Positions 41,207 to 50,709 of a stretch of 60,334 bases of DNA are shown here, in pieces. The number at the start of each line of letters is the position of its first letter. Positions within the stretch are counted from its first letter, which is position 1. The notes beneath the pieces are model-generated. The model searched no databases. It saw only the letters and a program-made list of their open reading frames with translations, and was not told the DNA's origin. The DNA comes from Veillonellaceae bacterium (lineage in GTDB: Bacteria; Bacillota; Negativicutes; JAAYSF01): the NCBI GenBank assembly GCA_012523975.1, contig JAAYSF010000042.1, forward strand, positions 1-60,334, in the 5' to 3' direction. The position numbers and the translations under genes were made by a program.

Positions 41207-42898
41207 ATGAAGTTGACAGTCGGCCAAAAGATTATGGGAGGCTTCTTGATTGTAATCGCTATTATTACAATTTTAAGCGGTTACACCTATGTGAAAATCG
41301 GGGCTATAAATGATGAGTATCAGGCAGTGCTGGATTCAAATGTTGAAAAAATCTTACTGGCTGAGGGACTGCGGACTGACGTGGCCGAAGAGGCCGGTAC
41401 CGTTAGGCGGTTTAATCTCACTGGCGATCCGGCAGCTCGCGCTAAATTCAATAATATACGCATGAGTTCGGATGAAAAAATAAGCAAGATGGAAAAAATC
41501 TTCCTTACTGAAAATGCTCAGAAACTAATTAAAACCCTTAAGCAGGAAAAAGCCGCTTATGAGGTCTTTTCGGAAAAAGCAATGCAAGCTAAGCAAGCAG
41601 GTAATCAGAAAGAACTTTTGCTGTGTATACAGCAAGGAGCTCAGCCTTACGCCAATGCCCAAGAAGGTGCTAATCAACTGGTAGAAATGATTAAAACCTT
41701 TGTTGAAGGCGAACAGACTAAAATACGGGAAGACGTAAGTAGCATTCAACAGATAATGTTGATTTTAAATATCTTAGCTATCTTAGTTGCTATTGCAATT
41801 AGTTTCGTTGTCAGCCGAGGCATTTCCAGCGTAGCCCAGCAGTTAGTTGCGGCAGCCAGTGAGATAGCTGACGGGAAAATAACAAAGACTGATTTGCAAA
41901 CAAAGTCGTCAGATGAGATGGGGCAAATTGCCGCTGCCTTTAATAAAATGAAAAACAACTTAAGAGAACTCCTCCAAGCAGTGTCGCAGTCAGCCGAGCA
42001 AGTCAGCGCTTCTTCGCAGCAATTAACTGCCAGTGCTAATCAATCGGCACAGGCGGCTAATCAAGTTACTGAATCAATTACCGGTATTGCCCAAGGTGCT
42101 GAAAATCAGATGAACGCCGTGGAAGAAACGTCCGCAGTAGTACAGCAAATGTCGGCCAGTGTTCAACAAGTTGCAGCAAATGCCAATAAGGTTGCCGAAG
42201 TATCTGGCCAAGCTGCTGAGTCGGCTAGGACAGGCGGTCTGGCAGTGACGAATGCTATTAACCAAATGCTACAAATTGAGCAGACAGTGAGCACATCCGC
42301 TTCATTAGTTGAGACGCTAGGCGAGCGATCCAAGGAAATTGGTCAAATCGTAGACACCATTTCAGGAATTGCCGGACAGACTAATCTACTGGCCCTTAAT
42401 GCTGCGATTGAAGCAGCTCGCGCTGGCGAGCAGGGGAGAGGCTTCGCGGTTGTAGCTGAGGAAGTGCGAAAACTCGCCGAGCAGTCCCAGGAAGCAGCTA
42501 AGCAAATCGCAAAGCTTATCGGTGAAATTCAAGGAGATACCGATAAAGCTGTTGCTGCGATGGGAGACGGAACGCGAGAAGTCAAACATGGCTCTGAAGT
42601 GGTCAATGCAGCCGGGGCAGCATTCCAAGAAATTGCAGATGAGATAACACTGGTCTCCGGCCAGGTGCGGGAAATTTCGGCGGCAATGCAGCAGATGGCT
42701 AGCGGCAGTCAGCAAATCGTGGCATCCACTAAAGATATAGATAATTTAAGCAGACAAGCAGCTAGCGAGGCTCAGACGGTATCGGCTGCTACCCAAGAAC
42801 AATCGGCGTCGGTGGAGGAGATTGCCGCGTCTAGTCAGGCGTTAGCTAAAATGGCAGAAGAATTACAAACGGCTGTCAGCAGGTTTAGTGTTTCGTAA
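41207..42898 (+). CDS. Methyl-accepting chemotaxis protein (four-helix-bundle sensor)
   Basis: A 563-residue chemoreceptor. It has a membrane helix at residues 8-28, a helical extracytoplasmic sensor (about 30-180), a second membrane helix at about 185-205, HAMP (about 207-260) and a signalling domain with hairpin tip [20 protein letters not shown]. It is highly similar in its C-terminal half to the receptor at 27773. The start is the ATG at 41207 with GAGGAG upstream; a longer frame from 41189 passes through the SD. It is probably in one unit with cheW. It ends at a strong terminator and lacks a CheR-binding pentapeptide. Confidence 0.95.
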   Translation: MKLTVGQKIMGGFLIVIAIITILSGYTYVKIGAINDEYQAVLDSNVEKILLAEGLRTDVAEEAGTVRRFNLTGDPAARAKFNNIRMSSDEKISKMEKIFLTENAQKLIKTLKQEKAAYEVFSEKAMQAKQAGNQKELLLCIQQGAQPYANAQEGANQLVEMIKTFVEGEQTKIREDVSSIQQIMLILNILAILVAIAISFVVSRGISSVAQQLVAAASEIADGKITKTDLQTKSSDEMGQIAAAFNKMKNNLRELLQAVSQSAEQVSASSQQLTASANQSAQAANQVTESITGIAQGAENQMNAVEETSAVVQQMSASVQQVAANANKVAEVSGQAAESARTGGLAVTNAINQMLQIEQTVSTSASLVETLGERSKEIGQIVDTISGIAGQTNLLALNAAIEAARAGEQGRGFAVVAEEVRKLAEQSQEAAKQIAKLIGEIQGDTDKAVAAMGDGTREVKHGSEVVNAAGAAFQEIADEITLVSGQVREISAAMQQMASGSQQIVASTKDIDNLSRQAASEAQTVSAATQEQSASVEEIAASSQALAKMAEELQTAVSRFSVS

Positions 42899-42928
42899 GC
42901 CTTACTTTAGTCATACGGCAATAGATAG

Positions 42929-42964
42929 AACGAGGTAGAATTATTCAAACAATTCTACCTCGTT
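42929..42964 (+). terminator. Chemoreceptor terminator
   Basis: A perfect 14-bp stem (42929-42942 / 42951-42964), downstream of the chemoreceptor and near the convergent deacetylase gene. Confidence 0.85.
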
Positions 42965-43020
42965 TCGATATATTATGCCGTAAGAAGCTCAGCGAATTTA
43001 CGCGAACGATTGTAATAGTA

Positions 43021-43665
43021 TTACCTATAAGCTTGCAGACCCAGCAGCTCCGGAATGGTAACGAGCTGCAGCCCCTTGGCCCTTAACTGGTCAATTATTT
43101 TAGGCAGTCCTTGAACAGTTCCCGTTAAATTCGGACCTTCGCCGCTGTGAAGGAGGATAATGCTGCCTTGCCTGGTATTAGCTATTACCCGATTTACAAC
43201 AGCAGTGGCATTTATTCCTTTCCAGTCCTGGGGATCGACTGACCAAAGAATAACTGAATAACCATTTTGAGCCGCTGTGTTCAGTACTGTTTGGTTGAAG
43301 GCACCGCCTACCGGCCGCAGTAAACGCGGTTGAACCCCAGTTGCCGCTGAAATGGCATTGTTCGCGCGCGCAAGTTCTAACGAGATTTGGCTTGAAGACA
43401 GTCTCGTCAGTACGGTATGGGAATAGCCATGGTTACCGATAACATGACCTTCCTGAACAATACGGGCGGCGATTTGCGGATTTTTTTCAACTTCGCGTCC
43501 CAGGACAAAAAAGGTAGCTTTAGCGCCTTTTTGATCAAGGACATCCAGTATCTGCGGTGTCCACTGGACATCAGGACCATCGTCAAAGGTTAAGGCCACC
43601 TGCGGTTTAGAAGGATCGCCCATGCGATAAAAAGCCTGTTGGCGTACTGAGTTGGCGCTATCCAA
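43021..43665 (-). CDS. Polysaccharide deacetylase (NodB domain)
   Basis: A 214-residue carbohydrate esterase family 4 enzyme. The motifs are intact: TFDDGPD (catalytic base Asp and metal Asp), HGYSH (metal His pair), RPVGGAFN and the C-terminal LLHSGEG. It should deacetylate N-acetyl-hexosamine units of peptidoglycan or another glycan. No signal peptide or membrane anchor is visible, unlike most surface deacetylases. Either the N-terminus is truncated or it acts inside the cell or leaves by another route. TTG start with AAGGGG eight bases upstream. Confidence 0.88.
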   Translation of the reverse strand: MDSANSVRQQAFYRMGDPSKPQVALTFDDGPDVQWTPQILDVLDQKGAKATFFVLGREVEKNPQIAARIVQEGHVIGNHGYSHTVLTRLSSSQISLELARANNAISAATGVQPRLLRPVGGAFNQTVLNTAAQNGYSVILWSVDPQDWKGINATAVVNRVIANTRQGSIILLHSGEGPNLTGTVQGLPKIIDQLRAKGLQLVTIPELLGLQAYR

Positions 43666-43729
43666 ATTAAATCGCCCCTTATATAATTTCTCTTAATATA
43701 AATATGCTATCAGGATTTGAAACGACAAA

Positions 43730-43755
43730 AAATCCTAGGCGATTGCCTAAGATTT
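43730..43755 (-). terminator. Terminator of the D-threonine-aldolase-like gene
   Basis: An 11-bp stem with one mismatch (43730-43740 / 43745-43755) and loop GATT, followed on the minus strand by TTTTTTGTCG. Confidence 0.8.
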
Positions 43756-43782
43756 AGACTGGAAAACAAGAGGATCACACGA

Positions 43783-44895
43783 TTATTGCGACTTGCCCTT
43801 ACATAGAATTGGAACTTCTTTAATAATAGAACATTTTGATACTAAATAGGCTTTCTCATATAGGTTGCAGGTCGGACAGATATGATTCGGAATAACTTCA
43901 ATTTTGTCGCCGACCTGAATATATTCACTAAACGCTTTACTGTAAATCAGTCCGTGTTCGTCAAATACGCCGCTTAGCCTGATGTTATCTGAGTTTTTGA
44001 CAAGGCCGTAGCCCTGGGTTGAGCAGATACCTTCACTGCGGTTTTGGGACGTCAGCGATTTAGCACCGGCGTCCAGTACGATTCTTTCCTCGGTTGGTTT
44101 GCTGATAACAGTAGTTAAAACAGTTGCGGCGCATTTAGTGAAATCATTAATCGCGCTGCCTTGACCGACATCCATAAAGATATATGTTCCCGGCCGTATT
44201 TCCGTTATCCCCTCAACTATTTCAGCGTGCATCATCGACGGAGTTGCGCCGATGCTTATTGTATCAATAGCTATTCCTAACTCTTTAAGGAGATTACCGG
44301 CGTGTAGCGTTCTTTGTTGGCTCTCGATTGACGCTTTGATACATGTTTCGGGATCTTTAGCTTTATATGAATGACCTTCATGCGAGAAAACGCCTTTAAG
44401 AATGACTTTCTTTTTACGTTTAATGTGGTTTGCAAGATTAATCAGCTGGTCAACGGTGATTACCCCCGAACGGTTTTCGCCGACCTCAATTTCTATTAGC
44501 ACTTCTATGCCTTTTTCTTCATTTTCAAAGACTTCTTCCAGTTGGTTGACTTGGTATTCATTGTCGACACCGATTCTGATGGTGATTTTTCTGTTTAAAG
44601 CTTTAATTCTTTCTAACTTTGTTTTGCCGACGATTTCATTGGCAATGAAAATATTGGTCAGACCGTTATTGGCCATTACTTCAGCCTCGCCAACTTTTGC
44701 AACTGTTATGCCGCATGCGCCTAATTTCATCTGCAGTTTGGCGAGCTCAGGCATTCGATGGGTTTTAGTATGAGGTCTTAAGTTTACCCCATATTTATCG
44801 GCTTTCTTTTGCATAGAATACAAATTGTTTTCCATGAGGTCTTTATCAATTAACAACGCCGGTGTATCAATAAAGCTATACGGTGATTTTGCCAC
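43783..44895 (-). CDS. PLP-dependent D-threonine aldolase/D-serine dehydratase-like protein
   Basis: A 370-residue fold-III PLP enzyme. The N-terminal TIM barrel carries the PLP lysine in LRPHTKTHRMPE (about residue 44). The C-terminal D-serine-dehydratase-like domain has the metal-binding His-x-Cys in PNHICPTCN (about residue 345). This combination is that of DSD1/D-threonine aldolases, which cleave D-beta-hydroxy amino acids. The exact substrate is unknown. GTG start behind AAAGGAGG. The MFS exporter gene lies upstream in the same direction, separated by 165 bases with two tiny overlapping frames. Confidence 0.88.
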   Translation of the reverse strand: MAKSPYSFIDTPALLIDKDLMENNLYSMQKKADKYGVNLRPHTKTHRMPELAKLQMKLGACGITVAKVGEAEVMANNGLTNIFIANEIVGKTKLERIKALNRKITIRIGVDNEYQVNQLEEVFENEEKGIEVLIEIEVGENRSGVITVDQLINLANHIKRKKKVILKGVFSHEGHSYKAKDPETCIKASIESQQRTLHAGNLLKELGIAIDTISIGATPSMMHAEIVEGITEIRPGTYIFMDVGQGSAINDFTKCAATVLTTVISKPTEERIVLDAGAKSLTSQNRSEGICSTQGYGLVKNSDNIRLSGVFDEHGLIYSKAFSEYIQVGDKIEVIPNHICPTCNLYEKAYLVSKCSIIKEVPILCKGKSQ

Positions 44896-44952
44896 GACCG
44901 GAGGCCTCCTTTGCTATATCTGTTTCGTTGGTGATATTTTTAAGTTGAGCTG

Positions 44953-45044
44953 TTAACCTCCCTGCATATCCACTGCTTGTGACCATGCGACGATATCAGA
45001 GATAAGTGTATCATTAGTCGTCATGCCAACTGGTATACCTCCAT
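44953..45044 (-). other. Two tiny overlapping frames with strong SD
   Basis: On the minus strand GGAGGAGAGAGA precedes ATG 45044, which opens a 7-codon frame (MEVYQLA) ending in TGA. An overlapping ATGA starts a second frame of 23 codons (45024-44953, MTTNDTLISDIVAWSQAV...). This could be a coupled leader arrangement, the remnant of a lost gene, or chance. The SD is convincing; the peptides match nothing that I know. Confidence 0.3.
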
Positions 45045-45060
45045 TCTCTCTCCTCCCTCA

Positions 45061-46437
45061 TTAATTCATTTTGCCTCTTGCCAGCGACGCTAAGACTCCG
45101 CCGGCACAAAGAACAGTAAAGACAAGGAAGGTTGCGCGAAAACCTACGAGCAGTAAATCAGCGTGGTTTTGCGTAAGATCGGCGCCGCCGACATAGACGG
45201 ACAGTAAAAGCGTAACGATTGCCATGCTCATTGCCTGCCCGGTGAGCCGGGCCGTACCAAGTGTAGAGGAAGCGACACCATAAAACTGCTTCTCAACTGA
45301 ACCCATGATAGCGTTATTATTAGGGGATGAAAATAAAGCAAACCCGAGGCCAATAATGGCTAAATTAACCATTAACAACCATAATGGGGTACTGGAGGTT
45401 ACAAAACTAAACACAAAAAGGCCGAGCGTGTTAAGCCCCATCCCTATTGAAGCAACGATGCGCGGTTCGATTCGATCAGAGATTGAACCGGCATAGGGCG
45501 AGAATAAGGCCATTATTAGTGGCTGCGACAGTAAAATTAATCCTGCTACATCGGAGTCTATTCTCATAACAACCTGCAGTAGCAGCGAGACCATAAAGCC
45601 GACAGCAAAGGTGGCGCTATAATTTATCATAGCCGCAAGGTTTGAAAAGGCAAAAATAGTGTTGTGGCGAAAAAGACCAATGTGAAGAATAGGATAGGGG
45701 TGTTTAGATTCGTAAAAAAGGAATAGACCAAGCAAAATGATACCTAGCCCTAAGGCGTATTTTCCCCAGCTGTCTGTAGATACTGAAGATAGTCCATACA
45801 AGATTGTCGTGATGGCCAGCATATAGCAAAGGCTGCCTAGCAAATCAAACTTCTCACCTTTAGCGCCCGCCCATTCGCCTTTAAGGCGCCATAAAGCTAA
45901 TACTGCTGCTATAATACCGGCTAGAGACGAGAAGTAAAAAATGCTTCGCCAGCCAAGGTAGTGAACCATTAAGCCGCCGATAACCGGTCCCAGTGATAAA
46001 CCTACATAGGTTGCCGAAGCTATTACGCCGATTGCGAACCCGCGTTTCTGCGGCGGATAGACCGACGTAATAATAGCCATACCCGTTCCAAAGATCATGG
46101 AAGTTGCAATCCCGTGCCCCACCCGAAAAATAATAATCGACTCTGCGGACCAAGCCAATCCCGACAACAGGGCGAAAAGTGAAAATAGAATCAGTCCGGT
46201 AATCAGCACCTTTTTGCGGCCAATAATATCGGCCAGCCGGCCAAACGGAAGCAGAAATGCGGCCGATGCAAGCAAATAACCTGACACTACCCAACTGAGA
46301 AAAACGGTACTGCCGCTGAACTCGGCACCGATAGCCGGAATAGCAAGATTTATTGAACTGCCCATAAATGGGGCGAGGAAGGATGTCATCATAACGACTA
46401 TCAGGACGGACGTTTCTAGTGAAAGATTAAAATTCAT
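45061..46437 (-). CDS. MFS drug/metabolite exporter, DHA2-like
   Basis: A 458-residue membrane transporter with about 14 hydrophobic helices, as in the DHA2 (EmrB/QacA) group. Motif A appears as GRLADIIGRKKVL after helix 2. The helix-5 antiporter motif C appears as GLSLGPVIGGLM, which marks proton-driven exporters. ATG behind GGAGCG. The substrate cannot be deduced. It is divergent from the DMT gene at 46570; the shared 130-bp gap must carry both promoters. Confidence 0.9.
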   Translation of the reverse strand: MNFNLSLETSVLIVVMMTSFLAPFMGSSINLAIPAIGAEFSGSTVFLSWVVSGYLLASAAFLLPFGRLADIIGRKKVLITGLILFSLFALLSGLAWSAESIIIFRVGHGIATSMIFGTGMAIITSVYPPQKRGFAIGVIASATYVGLSLGPVIGGLMVHYLGWRSIFYFSSLAGIIAAVLALWRLKGEWAGAKGEKFDLLGSLCYMLAITTILYGLSSVSTDSWGKYALGLGIILLGLFLFYESKHPYPILHIGLFRHNTIFAFSNLAAMINYSATFAVGFMVSLLLQVVMRIDSDVAGLILLSQPLIMALFSPYAGSISDRIEPRIVASIGMGLNTLGLFVFSFVTSSTPLWLLMVNLAIIGLGFALFSSPNNNAIMGSVEKQFYGVASSTLGTARLTGQAMSMAIVTLLLSVYVGGADLTQNHADLLLVGFRATFLVFTVLCAGGVLASLARGKMN

Positions 46438-46569
46438 ACGTGACGCTCCATCTTTGTTTATCTCACCTTATTTTATGGTACAATGTATAAAAATGACAAG
46501 CATATTATGAGGATGCATGGCCTTTATACGGCGAAAGCTAGTGTATTGATATTCTACGGAGGAATTTAA

Positions 46570-47445
46570 TTGACGACTTGGTCTTATGCTTTAATTGTGG
46601 CTGCAGCCGTTTTATGGGGCATTATTTCGCTCTTTGTAAAAGGATTGGCAGCATATGGGTTCACTATATTGCAGATTGTTGCCATCCGGGTTGCACTCAG
46701 CGCAATTATCCTGGCGCTTTATATTGCCGTTAAGGACAGGAGCCAATTAAGAATAAAGTTGACTGACGCTAAATACTTTATTGGAACAGGAATATTCAGC
46801 ATTGCGTTTTTTAACTGGTGCTATTTTAGCGCCATTCAGGAAATCTCAGTGGCAGTGGCTGCCATTCTTCTTTATACTGCCCCTGCGTTTGTTTTGTTAT
46901 TATCGCGGCTGTTATTCGGCGAAAGACTGACAACTCAAAAAATAGTAGCCTTAGTCGTAACTTTCAGCGGCTGTACGCTTGTAGTGGGCGCTTTTCCAAA
47001 CTTCCAAGCGACGATATCATTTTACGGGTTGGCTGCCGGGCTTGGGGCGGGATTTGGTTATGCACTATACAGTATATTCGGCAAATTTGCGCTTCGTCAT
47101 TGCAGTGCGATGACAGTTACAGTATATACCTTTATATTTGCAGCTGCGGCAATGCTGCCGATCAGCGGACTATGGCAAGTAAAGACACTGCTTTTACAAT
47201 GGCCAGCGGCCCTCTACGCAATCGGCTTCAGCCTTTTTTCCACCGTCATTGCTTACTTGTGCTATACTGTTGCGTTAAATCATATCGAAGCCGGACGGGC
47301 CGCCATCATTGCTACTCTTGAGCCGATCGTAGCAGCGCTAGTAGGCACAATGTTTTTCGGCGAGGTTCTTAGTTACTGGCAAGTGAGCGGCATTGTTCTC
47401 GTAATTGCTGCGGTTGCGTCTGTCCAATTGAACAATGAGTGCTAA
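46570..47445 (+). CDS. EamA/DMT family transporter
   Basis: A 291-residue inner-membrane protein with ten hydrophobic helices arranged as two EamA repeats (residues about 5-135 and 150-285). The second repeat holds YTVALNHIEAGRAAIIATLEP, typical of RhaT/YdcZ-like metabolite exporters. TTG start with GGAGGA. It is followed after 35 bases by the methyltransferase gene in the same direction, so the two may be co-transcribed and the transporter might export a methylated product; that is a guess. Confidence 0.9.
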   Translation: MTTWSYALIVAAAVLWGIISLFVKGLAAYGFTILQIVAIRVALSAIILALYIAVKDRSQLRIKLTDAKYFIGTGIFSIAFFNWCYFSAIQEISVAVAAILLYTAPAFVLLLSRLLFGERLTTQKIVALVVTFSGCTLVVGAFPNFQATISFYGLAAGLGAGFGYALYSIFGKFALRHCSAMTVTVYTFIFAAAAMLPISGLWQVKTLLLQWPAALYAIGFSLFSTVIAYLCYTVALNHIEAGRAAIIATLEPIVAALVGTMFFGEVLSYWQVSGIVLVIAAVASVQLNNEC

Positions 47446-47480
47446 TACTATTGTTAAAAAATTAACTTGGAGGGAAGGAT

Positions 47481-48416
47481 ATGCCAAATCTAAACAACCT
47501 TACGGTTCCGCAGGAATTGTTAGTAGTTGGCGCAGCCTTGAAGGGAGGAGTTTTCGAAAGCTTGTACGAAAAACCGGCCACGTTAGAGGCGTTAGTTAAG
47601 GATTTAGCGATGGATTCGAGGGCAGCTTGGACGGTAGTAGAGGCGCTTATTTCCCTTGGCTATATAAAAAGAAAGGACGAAGTGCTAGAGTTAACTCCGG
47701 AAGCAGTACAATTATTTTTCGACGAAACCAGTGAACATTATATTGGCTACTCGCTTATACATACCTTCAATGTTATTAGATCCTGGACTAACCTGCCGGA
47801 AATACTCAAGACAGGGCAGCCCCCGGAGCGGGTGCGGGATGAACAGGATGCCCGGGGTTTTATGGCTGCTATGAAAAAGAGTGCGAAGCAAGTTGCCGAC
47901 TGGCTTGTGGATATTTGTCTGGCCGGTCTGCCGGCAAATCCCCGTATTCTTGATATTGGCGGAGGGCCGCTGAATTATGCCCGTCCTTTTGCAACTGCCG
48001 GAGCATCAGTCACTGTTCAGGACTTACCGGAAATTTGTAAGCTTATGGGACCAACTATCTTACCCGGCGAAGATATTAAATTTTCAGTTGGCGATTTTAC
48101 TGAAACTATTACGCCCGGTCAATTCGATCTGGCTTTTCTGGGCAATATCTGTCATATCTACGGTGCAAATGAGAATATCCGGTTATTTAAGCGAGTAAAT
48201 GGCTCGTTGATGGACGGCGGACGTATCGCGATTTTGGATTTTGTCAGAGGTGAAAGCTCAATGGCTGAACTTTTTGCCGTTAATATGCTGGCAAATACCA
48301 AAACCGGCGGTACATGGACGTTGCAACAGTATACTGACTGGCTTAAATCAGCCGGCTTTAGTCAAGTTGAGATGCATAGTAAAAATGATCGGCAGATTAT
48401 TACCGCGCATAAATAA
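47481..48416 (+). CDS. SAM-dependent O-methyltransferase-like protein
   Basis: A 311-residue class I methyltransferase. It has an N-terminal winged-helix dimerisation domain (residues about 10-80), as in plant-type and ASMT-like O-methyltransferases, and a Rossmann domain with SAM motif ILDIGGGPLNYARPF (about residue 160). The acidic ribose-binding residue is in TVQDLPE. There is an Asp-containing IAILDFVRG after strand 5. Compared with carminomycin- or hydroxyneurosporene-type O-methyltransferases the usual catalytic His region is less clear (LGNICHIYGANE). The substrate is unknown. SD GGAGGGAAGG. Confidence 0.85.
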   Translation: MPNLNNLTVPQELLVVGAALKGGVFESLYEKPATLEALVKDLAMDSRAAWTVVEALISLGYIKRKDEVLELTPEAVQLFFDETSEHYIGYSLIHTFNVIRSWTNLPEILKTGQPPERVRDEQDARGFMAAMKKSAKQVADWLVDICLAGLPANPRILDIGGGPLNYARPFATAGASVTVQDLPEICKLMGPTILPGEDIKFSVGDFTETITPGQFDLAFLGNICHIYGANENIRLFKRVNGSLMDGGRIAILDFVRGESSMAELFAVNMLANTKTGGTWTLQQYTDWLKSAGFSQVEMHSKNDRQIITAHK

Positions 48417-48431
48417 GACTAAAAGGGAGCT

Positions 48432-48470
48432 ATAATCCCCATCAACTTGCAGTTAGTTGATGGGGATTAT
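48432..48470 (+). terminator. Methyltransferase terminator
   Basis: A perfect 16-bp stem (48432-48447 / 48455-48470), followed by ATTTATCG. Confidence 0.85.
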
Positions 48471-48548
48471 ATTTATCGTTATCATCCTTTGTAGTGGAAG
48501 CACTGAATCTTCGCAAAGTAATGAGTATGTATGCGGCATGCTCACCAC

Positions 48549-48815
48549 CTATCGCGGCAACGGCTGGAGATCTTCAGAAGAATCAGGTGTGGGAACTCCC
48601 TGATTAGGTGCTACTGGCGTATTATCATCTACCAACTTCATCTTAATTTTGGAATTAGCCGTTTGGTGATCCGACATGTTTCTTACGAGCGGGGTGCTAC
48701 TTGGTTCCAGGGATTCAGAGGAATATACGATCGCGGCGACGGGGGCAGCCATGAAAAAAAAGGTTGTAATTATACTCATAATACCATGTACTAAACGTTT
48801 AAAATTACTTTTCAT
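48549..48815 (-). CDS. Small secreted protein, acidic and proline-rich
   Basis: An 88-residue protein with a signal peptide (positive MKSNFKR start, hydrophobic IMSIITTFFFMAAPVAA, cleavage after VAA). A short hydrophilic mature chain of about 60 residues follows, rich in Ser, Pro, Asp and Asn and ending PDSSEDLQPLPR. No Cys and no fold motif that I recognise; probably disordered. The start is well supported by AAAGGAG. The stretches 48471-48548 and 48816-49076 contain no other gene. The latter must hold divergent promoters for this gene and the pxp operon. Confidence 0.65.
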   Translation of the reverse strand: MKSNFKRLVHGIMSIITTFFFMAAPVAAIVYSSESLEPSSTPLVRNMSDHQTANSKIKMKLVDDNTPVAPNQGVPTPDSSEDLQPLPR

Positions 48816-49076
48816 GACAAGCTCCTTTCTGGAGTGCAGCGTATTGATGGGTTTATTATAGGGTATAATTTTTAGGTTTCTTTTTGAAAAATACTTTAAT
48901 GCCGTTGGTAAAATCGGGTTTTAAGAATAAAAGCGGCTGGTTGGCGGTTTTAGAACTAATTATAGAAATACTACATAATTGAATTAATAGGAGAATAAAT
49001 CTATTAATAAGATGAGGATCGTGTCAGGTAAGCATTCGCAGCATTGGTGGTAAATACTTCATAGGGAGGTGCAAGT

Positions 49077-49844
49077 TTGAAAAAAAGTGTTGATTTGAAC
49101 TCAGACCTTGGGGAAAGTTTTGGCGCCTATACTCTCGGTCTTGACCAGGACGTGCTCCGGCAGATAAGTTCAGCAAATATTGCTTGCGGTTGTCATGCCG
49201 GAGATCCAATGGTCATGAAAAAAACAGTAGGACTAGCTAAAGAATTAGGGGTTGCAATCGGGGCGCATCCGGGCTTTCCGGACCTTGTAGGCTTTGGCCG
49301 CCGTCAGATGGCCTTATCTCCTGACGAGGTAAAAAACTATGTAATTTATCAGGTGGGAGCGTTAGAGGCTTTTGCAAAAGCCACAAAAGCCAAACTCCAG
49401 CACGTCAAGCCGCATGGAGCTTTATACAATATGGCAGTCAAAGATGAAAAACTAGCCGCAGCAATTGCTGAGGCTATTGCTGCCGTTAATCCGGAACTGA
49501 TTTTTGTCGGTCTTGCCGGTTCCCAGATGATCAAGGCCGGACAGCAGGTTGGTCTGCGGGTGGCCAATGAAGTGTTTGCCGATCGGGGTTATAACAGCGA
49601 TGGTACGTTGATAATGCGGGGTCAGCCCGGGGCCATGATTTATGACCCGGAAGAGGCGGCAGCCCGAGTGATTAAAATGGTAGCCGAGGGCACAATTACA
49701 GCTGCCGATGGCCAAGAGATAGCAATTTGTGCCGATACCGTCTGCCTGCATGGTGACAGCCCTGGCGCAGTGGAAATGGCAAGGACTATTCGTATGAGGC
49801 TGGAAGAAGCCGGAATTCAGATTTCTCCGCTTAGTCAAAAATAG
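49077..49844 (+). CDS. pxpA: 5-oxoprolinase subunit A (LamB/YcsF family)
   Basis: A 255-residue subunit of the PxpABC complex, which hydrolyses 5-oxoproline (pyroglutamate) to glutamate using ATP. The family hallmarks are [15 protein letters not shown] at the N-terminus, [10 protein letters not shown], and the [14 protein letters not shown] stretch. The TTG start has GGGAGGTG upstream. It is first in a five-gene rightward operon whose content (ycsF, ycsI, ycsG, kipI, kipA orthologues) parallels the B. subtilis ycs-kip cluster. Confidence 0.95.
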   Translation: MKKSVDLNSDLGESFGAYTLGLDQDVLRQISSANIACGCHAGDPMVMKKTVGLAKELGVAIGAHPGFPDLVGFGRRQMALSPDEVKNYVIYQVGALEAFAKATKAKLQHVKPHGALYNMAVKDEKLAAAIAEAIAAVNPELIFVGLAGSQMIKAGQQVGLRVANEVFADRGYNSDGTLIMRGQPGAMIYDPEEAAARVIKMVAEGTITAADGQEIAICADTVCLHGDSPGAVEMARTIRMRLEEAGIQISPLSQK

Positions 49845-49860
49845 TAAGGAGGGATTGTTG

Positions 49861-50649
49861 TTGGATTATACAGCTCTTTCACCGTCGGAAATACGGGCCT
49901 GCATTCGCCGCGGTGAATGGCGGCGACCAACAGCCGGTTTGGCGCCGGGGGTTGCCCAGGCTAATCTTGTGTTCTTACCTAAAGTACTAGCCTTTGATTT
50001 TCTGCTGTTTTGTCAGCGCAATCCTAAGCCTTGTCCGGTTTTAGATGTAACTGATGCCGGAAACCCGGAACCCAAAATCGCGGCCCCCGGTGCAGACTTA
50101 CGTACTGAAATTCCCAAATACCGGATTTATAAAAAAGGAGCTTTTGTTGACGAAGTCACCGATATAGTAAGCTACTGGCGGGAGGATTTAGTGGCTTTTC
50201 TTTTAGGTTGTAGTTTCAGTTTTGAAAGTTCAATGCTGCGGGCCGATGTGCCGGTGCGACACATCGAAGAAAACTGCAATGTGCCAATGTATATCACTAA
50301 TATTGACTGTCAGCCGGCTGGGATGTTTAAAGGCCCGCTTGTCGTTAGCATGCGGCCGCTGCCGCCGGGTAAGGTGGTAAAAGCCGTTCAGATAACCTCG
50401 CGCTTCCCGGCAGTGCATGGAGCACCGGTCCATATCGGGGACCCGGCCCAGATAGGGATTAAAGATTTAAGCAAACCTGATTTTGGTGATGCCGTAACAA
50501 TAAACCCTGGTGAGACGCCGGTCTTTTGGGCTTGCGGCTGTACGCCGCAGGCGGTAGCGATGGAGGCTAAGCCGGAGTTTATGATTACTCATGCTCCGGG
50601 ACATATGTTTATAACCGATATCAAAGACGAGAGTATTGCAACGTTATAA
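49861..50649 (+). CDS. DUF1445 (YcsI) family putative hydro-lyase
   Basis: A protein of 262 residues matching the DUF1445/YcsI family, relatives of which act as D-glutamate cyclase (D-glutamate to 5-oxo-D-proline). That makes a logical partner for a 5-oxoprolinase. Typical segments are [19 protein letters not shown] and [20 protein letters not shown], then a C-terminal [14 protein letters not shown] and [12 protein letters not shown]. Three successive TTG codons (49855, 49858, 49861) can start it; 49861 is best spaced from AGGAGG. It begins 16 bases after pxpA. Confidence 0.9.
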   Translation: MDYTALSPSEIRACIRRGEWRRPTAGLAPGVAQANLVFLPKVLAFDFLLFCQRNPKPCPVLDVTDAGNPEPKIAAPGADLRTEIPKYRIYKKGAFVDEVTDIVSYWREDLVAFLLGCSFSFESSMLRADVPVRHIEENCNVPMYITNIDCQPAGMFKGPLVVSMRPLPPGKVVKAVQITSRFPAVHGAPVHIGDPAQIGIKDLSKPDFGDAVTINPGETPVFWACGCTPQAVAMEAKPEFMITHAPGHMFITDIKDESIATL

Positions 50650-50709
50650 AGTGAAACTTATCTAGGGGTTTGTTTATTGGGGTAAATTTAATGATGTGGA
50701 GGGGTATTA

